Translations under genes and position numbers: made by a program
Notes under the pieces: generated by a model
The model's input: only the letters and a program-made list of their open reading frames with translations
Database searches by the model: none
Told to the model about the DNA's origin: nothing
NCBI GenBank assembly: GCA_020636645.1
Contig: JACJXO010000011.1
Coordinates: forward strand, 1-58,849
Source: Chitinophagales bacterium
GTDB lineage: Bacteria; Bacteroidota; Bacteroidia; Chitinophagales; BACL12
Direction: 5' to 3'
DNA: 58,849 nucleotides
Shown: positions 32,649-40,586 of the stretch, piece after piece
How the letters are laid out: each line of letters opens with the position of its first letter
Numbering within the stretch: position 1 is the stretch's first letter

Positions 32649-35093
32649 TCATCTGGTCAAGAGTGTTCTGACTCCAATTGTAAAAGTCCGGGGCATTCCG
32701 GGTCTCCATCCCGCCGGGCGGATCGAAGCTATATAGGTGTTGTTGGTAAGGTTGTTGACACCCGCCCAGGCGGAGGCGCCGGGGGCAAATGTATAGTGCA
32801 CGCTGAGGTCGCTGACCACATGGGCGGGAACCAGTTCTTCGGTCGGGATGGCACCCTGTCCGGCAACAGCCCGCATATCGGCCGTGTACCTTGTTCCGGA
32901 ATGCACAGACCATCTGTCTCTGATAGCCGACAGTTGCAGATAAAGTTGCTGAGGGGCAAGGTAGGGCAGTTCATCTCCGGCTTCCACTTCTTCCCATTCT
33001 TCCAGATCTGATTCAAAGCTGGAATCAAAATAACCTTTGGTAAAGGTATAGGCTATCTGGACCGGCAATTGCCAGTTGCTGGTAGCCGGAAGCAGATCAG
33101 CACCGAGTGAACATTCCAGTCCATATACAGTGGCGGCACCTCCATTAAAGGTCTGGCCTGTACCCAGTCCGCCGGTGCTGGTCATATCAACGCCTAACAG
33201 GTTGCTGTAATCATTATAGAATATCACGGCGGTTGCCTGTGCATGCCTTGACCAGTAACGGGCACCGAGTTCTGTATTGACGGACGATTCCGGCAGGGAA
33301 CCGGTATCCACTCCTGCAGGGGCGAACCCTCTGTGTACCCCGGTATAGAGATACCATTGATCTGACATGCGGTATTCTGCCAGCAGTCCGGGGATCAGGG
33401 TACTGGTATTGTTGGAAGATACCTCCAGATCAGCCCCTGTGCGTTCCGGATCAAGGGTTCCGTAATTCTTTTCGGTCTTGGTGATGTCTTCCAGTCTCAG
33501 GCCCGGGGTCAGGGTCCACTGACCTCTTCTTAGGGTATATTGCAGGTATGCTGCCAAAGCATCTGCTGTGACCAGTCTGTTGCTTTCAGAGCCCGCTGTA
33601 CCGGTCATCTGCAGTTCCATGATACCCTGGTCCATGCCGTACAGATCTACCCACTGATACCTGTCAATCTGGTCTTCATGCACCCGGATACCCGCCTGGA
33701 TGTGCTGATTCCAGTTTACACCATTATGACTATAGTGCAGCACGGCTTCTGCTCCCTGGCTGTAATAGGTCCGGTTGTTGGCTTTAACCTGGAGGGCGCC
33801 GATGCCGGTGGTATTTCCCCCGGTAATGATCTCGTACTGACCGGTATAACTGTCAGGGTCAGCCAGCAGGCTGGAAATGGAAACGGCAGTACCCAGGCTA
33901 TCGGTCACCTTGTCCAGTTTGTACCAGTTGCGGTGGAAGTCATTTCTGTATGCGGTCACTTCCCACTGCAGAGAGGGAGACAGGACCATGCTGTACCGAA
34001 GTGACAGCTGTTCATGTCTGGTGGTCATTTTGTCCAGCTGAGAACCGGCATAGCGTCTGAACGGAGCTGTCAGATAATCCTGGTAGGTCAGACCCGTATA
34101 GGTTTCATCAGAAACTTCTTCCGTCAGGCCGGCTTTCAGCGTCAGGCTCTGGAGGTAGCGGGCATCGGCGGCAGATTGCAGGCGGAGCTTGATCAGGTAG
34201 TCCTGTTTCTCAAATCCGGTCGGTCCACCATTGTCCAGTTCCTTGAATCCATCGCTTGAGATGCGGAAGGTTTCAGCCAGGAATGCGAATCTTTCATAGG
34301 TATCTCCCATCCAGGCATGCAACTGCTTGCCGCCATATCCGGATCCGCTCATCAGAAGGTTGGTGGTCAGGTGGTCCGGTATCTGAGTACTGATGAGATT
34401 CAGTGCCCCACCGGTGGTATAGGGACCATACTGGATCTGGCTGCTTCCTTTCAGCACCTCCACTGCCTGCATTCTTCCGAATGTTGGAAAGTAATATGCC
34501 TCTGGCGCAGCATAAGGTGCCGGTGCCATGAGGATGCCATCTTCCATCAGGGTGATCTTTCCGCTTCTGTCCACTCCGGTGCCACGCATACCGATATTCG
34601 GCCGCATGCCGAATCCGTCTTCTTCCTGAATATTGATACCCGGCAGCGACCTCAGGGTCCGGGTGATATCTGAGTACTGAAACATCTGCAATTGCTTGGG
34701 AGAGATGTATGCCGCACTGCCCGGCAGGTTGCGCAGATTGCGCTGGCCACCGGTCATACTGACAGAGCTAATGACCACTTCGGGGAGGTCGGTCACTGTT
34801 TCCCGAAGTCGCAGATCAACCTTTTTTTCTTCATTGTTAACTATCTCAAATTCAATAGATAAGGATTCATATCCTAAATAAGAGATAGAGATAGTATGCG
34901 CACCGTTCTCCACCTCTTTCAACTGATAAAGTCCGTCTTTCCCGGTGATCGTGAAACGGTCGTCCAGCCTGACGGTCACCTCACTAAGAGGTGTTCCTTC
35001 TTCATTCGTGATCTGACCGGAAACACTTCCGGATTGGGCCTGAAGGAGGCTGGTAAGGCAGGTCGCCAGGAGCAGTAGTAAGGTCTTTTTCAT
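32649..35093 (-). CDS. TonB-dependent receptor, FecA-like (iron-chelate)
   Basis: 814 residues. The order is signal peptide (MKKTLLLLLATCLTSLLQAQ), carboxypeptidase-regulatory-like domain (about 25-105), plug domain with RPNIGMRGTGVDRSGKIT and DGILMAPAPYAAP, then the barrel ending PRTFTIGVRTLLTR. The plug sequence closely follows the Fe(III)-dicitrate FecA-like receptors of Bacteroidota. Four bases before its start is a dyad TTTAGA-N5-TCTAAA, consistent with metal-dependent repression. The ligand is inferred, not shown. Confidence 0.92.
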   Translation of the reverse strand: MKKTLLLLLATCLTSLLQAQSGSVSGQITNEEGTPLSEVTVRLDDRFTITGKDGLYQLKEVENGAHTISISYLGYESLSIEFEIVNNEEKKVDLRLRETVTDLPEVVISSVSMTGGQRNLRNLPGSAAYISPKQLQMFQYSDITRTLRSLPGINIQEEDGFGMRPNIGMRGTGVDRSGKITLMEDGILMAPAPYAAPEAYYFPTFGRMQAVEVLKGSSQIQYGPYTTGGALNLISTQIPDHLTTNLLMSGSGYGGKQLHAWMGDTYERFAFLAETFRISSDGFKELDNGGPTGFEKQDYLIKLRLQSAADARYLQSLTLKAGLTEEVSDETYTGLTYQDYLTAPFRRYAGSQLDKMTTRHEQLSLRYSMVLSPSLQWEVTAYRNDFHRNWYKLDKVTDSLGTAVSISSLLADPDSYTGQYEIITGGNTTGIGALQVKANNRTYYSQGAEAVLHYSHNGVNWNQHIQAGIRVHEDQIDRYQWVDLYGMDQGIMELQMTGTAGSESNRLVTADALAAYLQYTLRRGQWTLTPGLRLEDITKTEKNYGTLDPERTGADLEVSSNNTSTLIPGLLAEYRMSDQWYLYTGVHRGFAPAGVDTGSLPESSVNTELGARYWSRHAQATAVIFYNDYSNLLGVDMTSTGGLGTGQTFNGGAATVYGLECSLGADLLPATSNWQLPVQIAYTFTKGYFDSSFESDLEEWEEVEAGDELPYLAPQQLYLQLSAIRDRWSVHSGTRYTADMRAVAGQGAIPTEELVPAHVVSDLSVHYTFAPGASAWAGVNNLTNNTYIASIRPAGWRPGMPRTFTIGVRTLLTR

Positions 35094-35096
35094 CTA

Positions 35097-35113
35097 TTTA
35101 GAATTTGTCTAAA
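35097..35113 (-). promoter_or_regulatory. Perfect dyad TTTAGA-N5-TCTAAA upstream of FecA-like receptor
   Basis: A 17-bp dyad with perfect six-base arms sits between a -7-like box (CATCTTTG on the minus strand, plus 35120-35127) and the ATG. The position fits a repressor site over the transcription start. The half-site resembles DtxR/MntR-class operators. The regulator itself is not in the window. Confidence 0.55.
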
Positions 35114-35167
35114 CAGATGCAAAGATGTACCAGGCAGGGTCTGAATTGCAATACCCTGAGATGGGTA

Positions 35168-36607
35168 TTATCGCAGGCTGATATTGCGGAAGAAGTGGAA
35201 CAGGAGTCGTACCCCGAATCCCACAGCTCCTTTTTGCTTGTAGTCCTGGTCTTCTTTCAGGAAGGCAGGACCGGCGATATCCAGGTGCAACCAGGGGTAG
35301 TCGGTGAAATGTTCCAGGAATTTTCCGGCGGTGGCAGAACCTCCAACAGGTCCGCCGATATTTTTCAGGTCGGCGATATCTCCTTTCAGCATATCGGCAA
35401 ACTCCTTCCAGTACGGAATTTCCCAAAGTCGTTCATAGGTAGCATTGCCGCTGTTGATGAGGATCTCCCGGTATTTGGTGTCGGTACCCATGAGGGCAGC
35501 TCCCAGATTTCCGGTTATGGCTGCGGCGGCACCGGTCAGGGTAGCCAGGTCAATGACCAGTTCAGGGTCGTATTGTTTGGCATAATGCAGGGCATCAGCC
35601 AGGATGAGACGGCCTTCTGCGTCGGTATTCAGTACCTCTACGGTGGTACCATCGCTCATGGTGATGATATCGTCGGGCACAAGGGCATCACTGTTCACCC
35701 GGTTATCGGTAGATGGCACCAGTCCGATCAGGTGAATGGGCAATTCATTGGAGGCTACGGCGATCATCGTCCCGATCACGGCCGCAGCTCCGCTCATATC
35801 GCACTTCATGGTGGCCATGAAATTGCCGGGTTTCAGGCTGTAGCCACCGGTATCATAGGTGACACCTTTTCCCACCAGGATGAAAGGTTTATCATGTACC
35901 GCTTTTTCAGGCTTGTATTCCAGAACGCTGAAGGTGGGTGGTACCGAGCTGCCCTTATTGACCCCAAGCAATCCCCCCATTCCCAGTTTTTCTATCTCCT
36001 GTTTGTTGAGCACGGTTACCTGGAATCCATGCTTTTTGCCTGATTCTGCTGCGAATGCCGCCAGTTGCACAGAGTCCATCTGCAGAACCGGCTCATTGAT
36101 GAGATCGCGGGCGGCAAAGTTGGCATCTGTGACAGCTGCGATCATATCGAGAGCCCCCTGATCGAGACCACTATTCTCTACCCCAACGGTCTTTACGGTA
36201 TTTTCCTTCTTCTCCGTTCTGTAACGAAGGAACTGGTAACCAGCCAGGCACATTCCCTCTATGAAGGCTTCCATTTCTTCGGTAGAAACGCTGTCGGAAA
36301 CCCGCACCACCGTGGCTGTTGCCGCTTTTTCGTAGTTCGCTTTTTTCAATGCCTGAGCACCTTTGACTCTGGCTTCTTCGGTCAATTCATGATCTCTTTT
36401 GCCATTGCTGTCTTTCAGTATGGCGATGATGCGCACTTCATCCTTCCCGTACCAGGTGATCCAGCCATTGTCCTTATCGCGGATCTTTCGCTCGAGGGTA
36501 GCACTCATGCCTTCCAGCAGAGGGTGGTTGATATCAGATTCGTCGCGGATGACCAGGATGTTACAAAAGGAAGATTCGGCAGCACCTGCCTGCAGGCGGA
36601 AATTCAT
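35168..36607 (-). CDS. pepA: Leucyl aminopeptidase, M17 family
   Basis: 479 residues from the ATG at 36607 (MNFRLQAG), preferred over one seven codons upstream. The two-metal motifs are VGKGVTYDTGGYSLKP and NTDAEGRL, with the catalytic Lys/Arg environment of the M17 hexamers. It is a cytoplasmic enzyme releasing N-terminal residues from peptides. It stands alone, 74 bp upstream (by coordinate) of the receptor start and 52 bp from the exonuclease stop. Confidence 0.95.
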   Translation of the reverse strand: MNFRLQAGAAESSFCNILVIRDESDINHPLLEGMSATLERKIRDKDNGWITWYGKDEVRIIAILKDSNGKRDHELTEEARVKGAQALKKANYEKAATATVVRVSDSVSTEEMEAFIEGMCLAGYQFLRYRTEKKENTVKTVGVENSGLDQGALDMIAAVTDANFAARDLINEPVLQMDSVQLAAFAAESGKKHGFQVTVLNKQEIEKLGMGGLLGVNKGSSVPPTFSVLEYKPEKAVHDKPFILVGKGVTYDTGGYSLKPGNFMATMKCDMSGAAAVIGTMIAVASNELPIHLIGLVPSTDNRVNSDALVPDDIITMSDGTTVEVLNTDAEGRLILADALHYAKQYDPELVIDLATLTGAAAAITGNLGAALMGTDTKYREILINSGNATYERLWEIPYWKEFADMLKGDIADLKNIGGPVGGSATAGKFLEHFTDYPWLHLDIAGPAFLKEDQDYKQKGAVGFGVRLLFHFFRNISLR

Positions 36608-36659
36608 AGATAAATAATTGAAACTCAAAGATAGGGCATTTTAGACGCCCCGAAATGCA

Positions 36660-38054
36660 TCAGGCAGACGCCTCCCGTGACGAAGCGGGAATGATGATGC
36701 GGCTTCCGGGATGCTTTTCCAGATGACGGAGTATCAGGTACTGCACATCGGGATGATCTGGCCGCCACTGGATATATTCTTTGATGCTTTCGGTGGTGAG
36801 TGCGCCTGTATCATCCGGCACAAAGCCGAACCCCAGGTAATGCCCCTGTTCTACGAGCACCACAGAGGTTTCTCCGTCCTGCCTTCCTTTTCCGGTAATG
36901 ATGAATGTGCCGAGGTCATCGTGGAAACTGCTGATGGCTTCATCCACTCTGTCGTTGTATGCATCTGGGGCTTCCAGGCCTTCGCATGCTCCCTGACAAT
37001 GGCCGGTCTGTCGGTCATAACAGGCGCCTGCCACCTGCTGGAGGTGACAAAACCTGGCACATAAACGAAAGGCTTCAGACTTTTCTTTCAGAAATGCTCT
37101 TGCCATCAGAAAGTGCGGAAAGACCCTCAGTGGTTGCAGGCTGCTTTTATACCGTTCGATGGCCAGGTGTTTGTAGCCATCCTGTGCGGTATAGGAGAAG
37201 ATGCAGTAATTTCTGCTCCAGAACTTTTGTGCCTTATTATAAGGTGGTTTCTTTCTTTTGATCTCGTCGAGTTCCAATAGCAATGCTGTGAACTCATTTC
37301 CGGTCTCGGTGCAGGTCACATCGTGGATCTCTTCACGCAGTTTGTTCTCATGACCATCGTGATCGGCGAAGTTGAAGTGGTTCTTTACCCGGTGCCTGAT
37401 ATTTCGGGCTTTGCCTACATAGAGCAGCCGGCCCTTGTTGTCGTGGAAGTAATAGACACCAGGTTTTTTAGGAAGCTCCTGGATCACAGATTTGTCCAGG
37501 TGTGGAGGCAGCGCCTGTTGACCATGATGTCGTTTCAGGGTGTCAGCGATGATGGTTCCGCTATCCGACCGCATGATGATCTCGAACAGGGTGGTAGTGG
37601 CTTTGGCATCGCCCATGGCCCTGTGGCGATCGGTAATGGTGATGCCCAGATCGCGACAGATGTTTCCCAGTGAATAGCTGCTGTGTCCGGGCAGGATCTT
37701 ACGACCCAGTCTTACGGTACAGAGTTTTTTGTTCTGAAAGAGATAGCCTTCTTCTTCAAACATGGCCTTGAGGAATGCGTAATCAAAGCCTGCATTATGG
37801 GCAACGAAGATCCGGTCTTTCAGGATCTGATAGAGTTCTTCGGCAATATCGGAGAATACCGGGGCTGTTTCCACCATATCATTGCTAATGCCGGTCAGCT
37901 GGGTGATGAAGGGCGGAATGTCCTGTTCGGGATTGATGAGTGACGACCAGGTATCGGTGGTCTTTTCTCCATCGTGCAACACTACGGCCACTTCGGTGAT
38001 GCGGTGTCTGCCCGCAAGTCCTCCGGTGGTCTCGATGTCAACGATGGCGTACAT
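36660..38054 (-). CDS. DnaQ-like 3'-5' exonuclease fused to UvrC-type GIY-YIG nuclease
   Basis: 464 residues. The N-terminal exonuclease starts with Asp6/Glu8 in VDIETTGG, continues with HNAGFDYAFL (Exo II) and ends with HRAMGDA (Exo III), about 1-165. A GIY-YIG domain follows (PGVYYFHDNKGRLLYVGKA, about 200-285). A Cys-rich middle (CARFCHLQQVAGACYDRQ) resembles the UvrC/Cho tail. The arrangement is the known epsilon-subunit/Cho fusion found in several phyla and suggests a role in nucleotide-excision-type repair. Confidence 0.93.
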   Translation of the reverse strand: MYAIVDIETTGGLAGRHRITEVAVVLHDGEKTTDTWSSLINPEQDIPPFITQLTGISNDMVETAPVFSDIAEELYQILKDRIFVAHNAGFDYAFLKAMFEEEGYLFQNKKLCTVRLGRKILPGHSSYSLGNICRDLGITITDRHRAMGDAKATTTLFEIIMRSDSGTIIADTLKRHHGQQALPPHLDKSVIQELPKKPGVYYFHDNKGRLLYVGKARNIRHRVKNHFNFADHDGHENKLREEIHDVTCTETGNEFTALLLELDEIKRKKPPYNKAQKFWSRNYCIFSYTAQDGYKHLAIERYKSSLQPLRVFPHFLMARAFLKEKSEAFRLCARFCHLQQVAGACYDRQTGHCQGACEGLEAPDAYNDRVDEAISSFHDDLGTFIITGKGRQDGETSVVLVEQGHYLGFGFVPDDTGALTTESIKEYIQWRPDHPDVQYLILRHLEKHPGSRIIIPASSREASA

Positions 38055-38070
38055 GGTTATAAAGGTAAAA

Positions 38071-38166
38071 AGGGGAGTGAGAAGTGAGGAGTGAGTAGTG
38101 AGGAGTGGGAGTGGGAGTGGGAGTGGGAGTCAGGAGGGGGAGTGGAGAGTGGGAGTGGGAGGAGTG
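38071..38166. repeat. G-rich word array (GGAGTG/GAGTAGT type)
   Basis: Heptamers such as GAGTAGT pass into hexamers GGGAGT. It fills the gap between the divergent exonuclease (start 38054) and plsC (start 38235). It reads C-rich on the exonuclease coding strand. Confidence 0.9.
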
Positions 38167-38234
38167 ACGGGGAGGTAAGATACCACATTGAAGCAGATAG
38201 GTGTTCCGGTATTGAATTGTTATTATTGCTTTCG

Positions 38235-39038
38235 ATGCATCCCATCGCCAAACCATTCAGATTCCTGTTCACCGTTTGGGCGGCAGTGGTGTTTGTGGCA
38301 TTGCTGCTGATCACTGCTCCGTTCTTCTTTTTGTTTTCGATCCTGCTGGGAAAGCGTTCTATCGGTCCGCTGCTGTTTCTGTGCAGATTCATCGCCTGGG
38401 GTCTGAGCATCCTGCTGGTCATTCCTTTCAGGTTTCACCGGAATCCGAACGTTGACAGAAAACAGGCTTATGTAGTGGTGGCCAACCATCGCTCCAACTT
38501 TGATGCGCCCATAGCAGCTGCATCCACCTGGGGGATCATCCGGTTTCTGGCAAAGAAGGAATTGCTGAAAATACCGGTACTGGGTGCGATCTTTCGTCGG
38601 ACAGCCGTGAATGTGGACCGGTCCAGCCCCGAAAGCAGAAAGAAAAGTATGGAGATCCTGGCAGCCTCGCTTGCAAGGGGAGAATCCATCTTTCTCTTCC
38701 CCGAAGGAACCAGGAACAAGACCACCGACCAGACACTGATATCCTTTAAAGATGGAGCCTTTCGGCTGGCGATAGACCTGCAGGTGCCAGTGTTGCCTCA
38801 GGTGTACACCGGAACTGACAGGGTCATGCCGAACAGTCCTATGTTGTTACGCCCCGGTATGGTGCATGTTTATTACCTTGACCCGGTATCTACGGTTGGT
38901 ATGACGGATGAAGATGTTCCCCGGTTACGGGAAATGGTGAAGGAGAAGATGCGGGAGAAGTATGAATCAGCAGTGAGGAGTGGGAGTGAGAGTGGGAGTG
39001 GGAGTGGGAGTGAGAGTGAGAGTGGGGAGTGGGAGTGA
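38235..39038 (+). CDS. plsC: 1-acyl-sn-glycerol-3-phosphate acyltransferase
   Basis: 267 residues from the ATG at 38235 (MHPIAKPFRFLF). An earlier in-frame ATG at 38091 would translate the upstream repeat and is rejected. Two membrane helices (about 8-65) precede the acyltransferase motif I NHRSNFD (His85, Asp90) and motif III FPEGTR (155-160). It makes phosphatidic acid in the inner membrane. The last 20 or so residues are Ser-Gly-Glu repeats encoded by a GGGAGT array that has overrun the 3' end, and a similar array lies upstream, so the gene is bracketed by related words. Confidence 0.92.
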   Translation: MHPIAKPFRFLFTVWAAVVFVALLLITAPFFFLFSILLGKRSIGPLLFLCRFIAWGLSILLVIPFRFHRNPNVDRKQAYVVVANHRSNFDAPIAAASTWGIIRFLAKKELLKIPVLGAIFRRTAVNVDRSSPESRKKSMEILAASLARGESIFLFPEGTRNKTTDQTLISFKDGAFRLAIDLQVPVLPQVYTGTDRVMPNSPMLLRPGMVHVYYLDPVSTVGMTDEDVPRLREMVKEKMREKYESAVRSGSESGSGSGSESESGEWE

Positions 39039-39057
39039 GGAGCGGGGAGCGGGGAGG
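38971..39057. repeat. Hexamer/heptamer array overlapping the plsC 3' end
   Basis: Units GGGAGT, GAGAGT and then GGGGAGC cover the final codons of plsC and the first bases after its stop at 39038. Same word class as 31750-31827. Confidence 0.93.
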
Positions 39058-39119
39058 AACGAATAACGAACAACGAATAACGAAAAACGCATAACGAAAA
39101 ACGCATAACGAACAACGAT
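39058..39119. repeat. Heptamer array (AACGAAT)8 before the beta-CASP gene
   Basis: Eight full units (AACGAAT, AACGAAC, AACGAAA, AACGCAT) plus a partial unit end 6 bp before the ATG at 39126. This is the reverse complement of the 17823-17878 array and has the same sense relative to the following gene. Confidence 0.93.
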
Positions 39120-39125
39120 CATCAA

Positions 39126-40520
39126 ATGAACATCAAATTTTGTGGAGCGGCTGGTACGGTGACAGGTAGTTCTCATTTGCTGACCCTGGATGATGGGTTT
39201 CGCATTCTGCTGGATTGCGGATTATATCAGGGCAGGGAAGAAGCATATGAAAATTTCAATCGGCATTTCTTCTTTAAACCAGGCGATATCGATCTGGTCA
39301 TTTTATCACATGCGCATATCGATCATTCGGGTAAGCTTCCCAGGCTGGTCAAAGAGGGATTTCAGGGAAAGATCTATGCCACTCCGGCAACCCGCGACCT
39401 CACCGCAATACTTCTGCTGGATAGTGCGCATATTCAGGAAAGGGAATCAGATTTTACCAACCGGAAAATGGAGGAGGAGCATAAGGAAGAACCCCTCTAT
39501 AATGTAGAAGACGTAACCAAAACCATGGAGTTGTTCAGAATGGTGGGCTATGATCACTGGTTCCATGTACATCCTGATGTGGAAGTGCTGTTCAAAGACA
39601 GCGGTCATATTCTTGGCAGTGCTTCCGTAACACTGCGAATTCACCGCGAAGGCCTCAAGACCACCTACCTGGGGTTTACGGCTGATATTGGCAGACCCGA
39701 GCGGCCCATACTCCGCGACCCCGATCCCATGCCTCCCTGTGATTACCTGATCTGTGAAAGCACTTATGGCAACCGGCTGCATGATGAAGCGCCTAAGGAA
39801 AGAGAGCACCTGCTGGAGATCATTCAACAGACCTGCGTGGTACAGAAAGGCAAACTGATCATACCAGCATTCAGTGTAGGTAGAACCCAGGAGATCGTCT
39901 ATATGCTGGACCAGCTTCAAACGGAAGGCAGGCTGCCTGATATTCCGGTGTACGTGGATTCGCCCCTGGCGGTCAATGCCACTGCCATCTTTGAGCAGCA
40001 TCCGGAGTGCTTTGACAAGGAGTTGCTGCGATATATGATCAGGGATCCGAATCCATTTGGATTTGAAAAACTCAGATATGTTCGTTCTGTGGATGAAAGT
40101 AAATCGCTCAACAATAAAAAAGCCTGTATCATCATTTCCGCTTCCGGTATGATGAACGCCGGACGGATCAGGCATCACCTGTTCAACAATATAGAACATC
40201 CTGAAAACACCATACTTATTGTTGGTTATGCAGGCCCCGGAACTACCGGCGGTGCACTTCGCAGCAGAGTGAAGACCATTCGCCTGTTCGGGCAGGAATT
40301 ACAGGTCAACGCACGTATTGAGATCATGGATAGTTTCAGTGCGCATGGTGACTACCAGGAGATGATCCATTATCTGCGTTCTCAGCAGAAGGACAAACTT
40401 CGCAAACTGTTTCTGGTACACGGCGATGATGATGCCCTGGAGTCATTCAGAGGGAAGCTGCTTTCGGAAGGCTATAACGACGTCCATATTGCCATGCTGG
40501 GCGAGAGTATCAGCCTCTGA
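39126..40520 (+). CDS. MBL-fold beta-CASP RNA metallohydrolase
   Basis: 464 residues. The metal motif HAHIDH (62-67) is followed by the beta-CASP insertion and its motifs A-C (STYGNR region, SASGMMNAGR, and SAHGD for the last His). This is the CPSF73-like/Ysh1 bacterial family, acting on RNA as an endo- or exonuclease. Length and motifs are complete and there is no signal peptide. It follows a composite repeat array. Confidence 0.94.
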   Translation: MNIKFCGAAGTVTGSSHLLTLDDGFRILLDCGLYQGREEAYENFNRHFFFKPGDIDLVILSHAHIDHSGKLPRLVKEGFQGKIYATPATRDLTAILLLDSAHIQERESDFTNRKMEEEHKEEPLYNVEDVTKTMELFRMVGYDHWFHVHPDVEVLFKDSGHILGSASVTLRIHREGLKTTYLGFTADIGRPERPILRDPDPMPPCDYLICESTYGNRLHDEAPKEREHLLEIIQQTCVVQKGKLIIPAFSVGRTQEIVYMLDQLQTEGRLPDIPVYVDSPLAVNATAIFEQHPECFDKELLRYMIRDPNPFGFEKLRYVRSVDESKSLNNKKACIIISASGMMNAGRIRHHLFNNIEHPENTILIVGYAGPGTTGGALRSRVKTIRLFGQELQVNARIEIMDSFSAHGDYQEMIHYLRSQQKDKLRKLFLVHGDDDALESFRGKLLSEGYNDVHIAMLGESISL

Positions 40521-40560
40521 GCCTTAACAACCTTTAACCGGCATCCCGCTGCCAGAGCCG

Positions 40561-40568
40561 TATTTTTG
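40561..40568 (+). promoter_or_regulatory. -7 box TATTTTTG upstream of the M13 peptidase
   Basis: A perfect TAnnTTTG match lies 18 bp before the ATG at 40587, inside the 66-bp gap after the beta-CASP gene. The -33 element is weak (TTTA at 40533). Confidence 0.45.
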
Positions 40569-40586
40569 TGGGATAATTTGAAACCA

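Noticed and set aside
38091..38234. N-terminal extension of PlsC rich in Glu-Trp
   Set aside because: It is translated repeat sequence. The internal ATG at 38235 begins the family-like membrane segment.
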